Below, piece after piece: positions 14,497 through 16,670 of a stretch of DNA of 16,670 bases. The stretch lies in the NCBI GenBank assembly GCA_020853455.1, contig JADYYV010000280.1:1-16670 (forward strand), in the 5' to 3' direction. The notes under the pieces are model-generated. The model was not told where the DNA came from and did no database searches. It was given only the letters and a program-made list of their open reading frames with translations. Source of the stretch: Alphaproteobacteria bacterium. Its GTDB lineage: Bacteria; Pseudomonadota; Alphaproteobacteria; Micavibrionales; UBA2020. A program made the translations under genes and the position numbers. The stretch's first letter is position 1. Each line of letters starts with the position of its first letter.

Positions 14497-14518
14497 CGCT
14501 GAAAACGGCGTTTTTTTT
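14497..14518 (+). terminator. Second, tandem terminator-like hairpin
   Basis: CGCTG (14497-14501) and CGGCG (14506-14510) pair with one G-U wobble around an AAAA loop and are followed by eight Ts. With the previous hairpin it would insulate the tRNA from the downstream gene. The rest of 14519-14620 shows nothing recognisable. Confidence 0.45.
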
Positions 14519-14620
14519 CGCAATTCATCCGGTTTTCGCCGCCCCGCGCGCGCATTCGACCGCTGAAAGCGACATCAGGGCGTCCAAAACTCCGTACAGA
14601 AATACCCCAGAATCCCCTTT

Positions 14621-14641
14621 ACTTGCTTATGTCAAGCAAGT
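14621..14641. promoter_or_regulatory. Perfect 8-bp inverted repeat before the small gene at 14704
   Basis: ACTTGCTT (14621-14628) and AAGCAAGT (14634-14641) are perfect complements around ATGTC. There is no T-tract, so an operator or leader stem-loop is more likely than a terminator. Confidence 0.45.
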
Positions 14642-14703
14642 AGGCTTTAGCTCTCTACTTCATTTTGACTCCGGTTAACGGGGCGAAAACAGGGCAGACG
14701 GGT

Positions 14704-14991
14704 GTGACGAACGAATCTAGCAAGCGCATGAAGGCGATCCTCGGCAACGGGACGCTGGGCCAGAAATACGCAGACATCAACATGCTGTTGGGCGATGGTT
14801 TTTCCATGCTCTACAGCGGCGATGTGAAATGGGAGCTGAAGCTTCCCAAGCAAACCCTCAAGGGCGACGCCGACTCCGTGGATTCCGCGCTCGACCAGCT
14901 GCGTTTGCTGTTCGAGGATATCCTGCGCGACGCGCGCCCGGACACGAAAGTGTTCCTTGCCCTGAAAGAAATGCACAATCCGAAAGACTGA
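14704..14991 (+). CDS. Small hypothetical protein (95 residues)
   Basis: The frame is open from a TTG at 14665. I prefer the GTG at 14704 (MTNESSKRMK), because AGGGCAG lies about six bases upstream; the ATG at 14728 is another option. The protein is soluble and mixed charge, with a strand-rich middle (WELKLPKQTLKG) and an acidic C-terminal helix (DSALDQLRLLFEDILRDA). I recognise no family. The size would suit a secretion adaptor, and it lies about 560 bases from dotM on the opposite strand, but that link is speculation. Its TGA abuts the convergent gene's stop exactly. Confidence 0.6.
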   Translation: MTNESSKRMKAILGNGTLGQKYADINMLLGDGFSMLYSGDVKWELKLPKQTLKGDADSVDSALDQLRLLFEDILRDARPDTKVFLALKEMHNPKD

Positions 14992-15861
14992 TCACTTCGC
15001 GCGGATATCGCTGACGCCGTTTTCGCGTGGCAGCGGCACATCCGTCTTGTTCAGCGCGTGATCCAGAAACCAGAGACTGTATTCGATAACCCGCGCCTGA
15101 CTGGATTTGGACAAATCGGTCCAGCCGAAATGCCCTGTCTTTTCAAATTCGACGAAATAGGCGGGAGATGAAGTCTTATCATACGCGCCGTCCTTTTTCT
15201 TGACCGTCGGCGTAATGCCTGTGTCACGCGTACCGCCCTGATACATGACAGGCGCCGCCAGATGCCCAAGATCGCCGTTTTCGACATAGGGCCCGACATA
15301 GGGCGACAGCGCCAGCACCGCGCCGATGCCGTCCATTTTCCACGACGACCACGCGCCCGCAAGCCCCACCACCGTGTAGCCGCCGAGCGAATGCCCCGCC
15401 AGCGCCACGCGTTTCCAGTCGATGCGCGCGCGCCACGCGTCATCCGATTTCAGCGCCGCGTATAAATTGCGGATATCGTCGCCGCGGTTTTTATAGGTCT
15501 GGTCCGTCCATTTTTCGATGTCGCGGAATTTTTCCGCCGGCCTTTGCGTGCCCAACCCGCACATCGCATCGGCATGATCGGGCGCGACAACAACGTAGCC
15601 ATTTGCGGCAAGCGCCTGCATCAGGAATTTGCTCTGCGTTTTGCAGCCGCCGAAGCCGTGGGAAAAGATGACCAGCGGCGCTGGCGCAGCCGTTTGCGGC
15701 AGCCAGTAAGCCGTCGACAGGCCCGCGATTTCCGCGACGGCCGCATCCCCCGCCTGCTTTGCCGCCATACGGTCATGCAGCCGCTTCATCAGCGGCCCTT
15801 CAGCGCCGGCGGGTGTCGGCAGCAGGCAGATCATCAGGCATAAAATGACGGCGCGGATCAT
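14992..15861 (-). CDS. Secreted alpha/beta hydrolase (PAF-acetylhydrolase/dienelactone-hydrolase-like)
   Basis: This 289-residue protein begins with a signal peptide (1-20, ending PAGA) and should act in the periplasm or outside the cell. The oxyanion motif HGFGG is at 68-72. APDHADAMCG follows at about 93-102. The nucleophile elbow GHSLGG is at 156-161 (Ser158). Asp213 in GGTRDTG and His244 in TGHFGW complete the triad. The HGFGG and GHSLGG pair, with the APDHAD strand, resembles the plasma-type PAF-acetylhydrolase/predicted dienelactone hydrolase group, acting on short-chain esters. Cys73 and Cys101 could form a disulfide. No good ribosome binding site is visible in the 15 bases after the upstream stop, so translation may be coupled to the DUF3095 gene. 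Confidence 0.87.
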   Translation of the reverse strand: MIRAVILCLMICLLPTPAGAEGPLMKRLHDRMAAKQAGDAAVAEIAGLSTAYWLPQTAAPAPLVIFSHGFGGCKTQSKFLMQALAANGYVVVAPDHADAMCGLGTQRPAEKFRDIEKWTDQTYKNRGDDIRNLYAALKSDDAWRARIDWKRVALAGHSLGGYTVVGLAGAWSSWKMDGIGAVLALSPYVGPYVENGDLGHLAAPVMYQGGTRDTGITPTVKKKDGAYDKTSSPAYFVEFEKTGHFGWTDLSKSSQARVIEYSLWFLDHALNKTDVPLPRENGVSDIRAK

Positions 15862-15876
15862 GCGTATTATACCGGC

Positions 15877-16670
15877 TTAGGCGGCCATCCCCTGCGCGGC
15901 ATCCTTCATCTGCTGTTTCAGCTGCTTGGCCGCCAGCGCATAGCCGCCGTCGGAGCCGTCGACGAAATGGAAATGCTGGCTGGCATAGTCAAAGATAATG
16001 CATGTCATGAGCGCGGAGGGCGCGGAATGGATGCCGTAGAAAATCTTGCCCTGCCCCACCAGTATGTCGAAATAATGTCGCAGCGATTCTTCTTTTTCCG
16101 CCGACACGTCCATCACAAGGCGCAGCGTGCTGTCGAACTTGATGTAGTCGTTATGCGATTCCAGCGACTTTTTATACGTCTTGCCGTCCATCGAGCCTGC
16201 CTTGAGCCCGAGCAGGAACATCAGCTTGCCGACACTCGACATCAGCACCGAGTCCCGAAGGTATTTCAAATAGGCTTTGCGCCCCCGCCCGTGCGTCTGT
16301 AGCTTTGATTCCGCGGACAGCGCCGCCGGCGTATTGCCGAGCGTCAGCTGCCCCGCCGATACCGGTTTCCACTGCGCGGCGGGGCCGCACAGCTCCTCGA
16401 TATTGCCGAGCATATCGGCATAGAGCGCGGCCTTTTGCGTGTCGTCGCCCTGCCGCGCCTGCACGATGATCGACAGATCCACGCCGTTGCGCGCGTAAAG
16501 CGGCTGCCAGCGGCATTGCAGCCCCTTGAAATCGGGCGGCTTGGCGGCCAGCGCGTGTTTGGGGAACAGGGCGGTGATATCGTGCTTCGCGCCTTCGGTT
16601 TTATCCTTCACGATTTTTTCGGCGAGCGCCACGCCGTCGCCCGACAAGGTCGCCTGATAAACGCCCGGCG
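15877..16670 (-). CDS. DUF3095 family protein, C-terminal part (5' end outside the window)
   Basis: The frame stays open to the window edge (PGVYQATLSGDG precedes an internal TTG at 16647), so the start lies beyond base 16670. About 264 residues are visible. GLQCRWQP, then YIKFDSTLRLVMDVS, GKIFYGIHSAPSALMTCIIF and HFHFVDGSDGGYALAAKQLK match what I remember of DUF3095, a family best known from cyanobacteria. Its missing N-terminal half there resembles a nucleotide-cyclase-type domain. No biochemical role is established. The gene precedes the secreted hydrolase by 15 bases and is probably co-transcribed with it. Confidence 0.8.
   Translation of the reverse strand, partial: PGVYQATLSGDGVALAEKIVKDKTEGAKHDITALFPKHALAAKPPDFKGLQCRWQPLYARNGVDLSIIVQARQGDDTQKAALYADMLGNIEELCGPAAQWKPVSAGQLTLGNTPAALSAESKLQTHGRGRKAYLKYLRDSVLMSSVGKLMFLLGLKAGSMDGKTYKKSLESHNDYIKFDSTLRLVMDVSAEKEESLRHYFDILVGQGKIFYGIHSAPSALMTCIIFDYASQHFHFVDGSDGGYALAAKQLKQQMKDAAQGMAA

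Noticed and set aside
15866..15871. Perfect TATAAT on the minus strand just before the secreted hydrolase
   Set aside because: It is only four bases from the ATG and has no -35 match 16-18 bases upstream, so transcription from it would start inside the gene.

Overview
The window looks like the chromosome of a GC-rich alphaproteobacterium. I infer this from the style of the pyruvate kinase and PhoH, a DUF4153 membrane protein, a tRNA-Thr(UGU) with encoded CCA, and a Dot/Icm (type IVB/I-type) coupling module. Micavibrio- or Rhodospirillales-like lineages would fit, but the sequence alone does not fix the taxon. No phage, IS element, CRISPR array or rRNA is present. One short inverted-repeat element (a REPIN) is present.

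Layout. 1-139: tail of an unidentified gene. 205-2195: pyk, overlapped by a markedly AT-richer gene for an exported, membrane-anchored protein of unknown function. 2318-4216: a DUF4153 polytopic membrane protein, followed by a 114-bp REPIN (4225-4338). 4397-6394: a promoter and a two-gene, ATGA-coupled operon pairing a PLP fold-type-I enzyme with a HExxH (zincin-like) protein; I know no named system with this pair. 6306-6842 (minus) and 7069-7464 (plus) encode small unknown proteins. 7525-7748 holds an operator-like palindrome, a good promoter and an intrinsic terminator, which together form a candidate sRNA or attenuator leader ahead of phoH (7842-8600). A strong terminator follows phoH, then an ABHD10-like serine hydrolase (8728-9504).

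9508-14139 (minus) is the most interesting block: dotM, a 168-aa single-pass membrane protein, dotL and a 106-aa two-pass membrane protein, with gaps of 15, 28 and 2 nt. DotL (the coupling ATPase) and DotM receive substrates for a type IVB secretion machine. The DotL C-terminal tail is Ala/Pro-rich and carries four spaced copies of a P-[LVI]-[NS]-W-x-[DQ]-V-I-[GS] motif, which looks like a multivalent docking platform. The two unknown membrane proteins are natural candidates for further subunits. No core-complex genes (dotG/H/I etc.) or IcmS/IcmW-like adaptors are recognisable here.

Upstream of dotM lie a tRNA-Thr, T-rich terminators and a stem-loop before a small GTG-start gene (14704-14991). 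The right end carries a secreted alpha/beta hydrolase and, running off the window edge, a DUF3095 protein (both minus strand).
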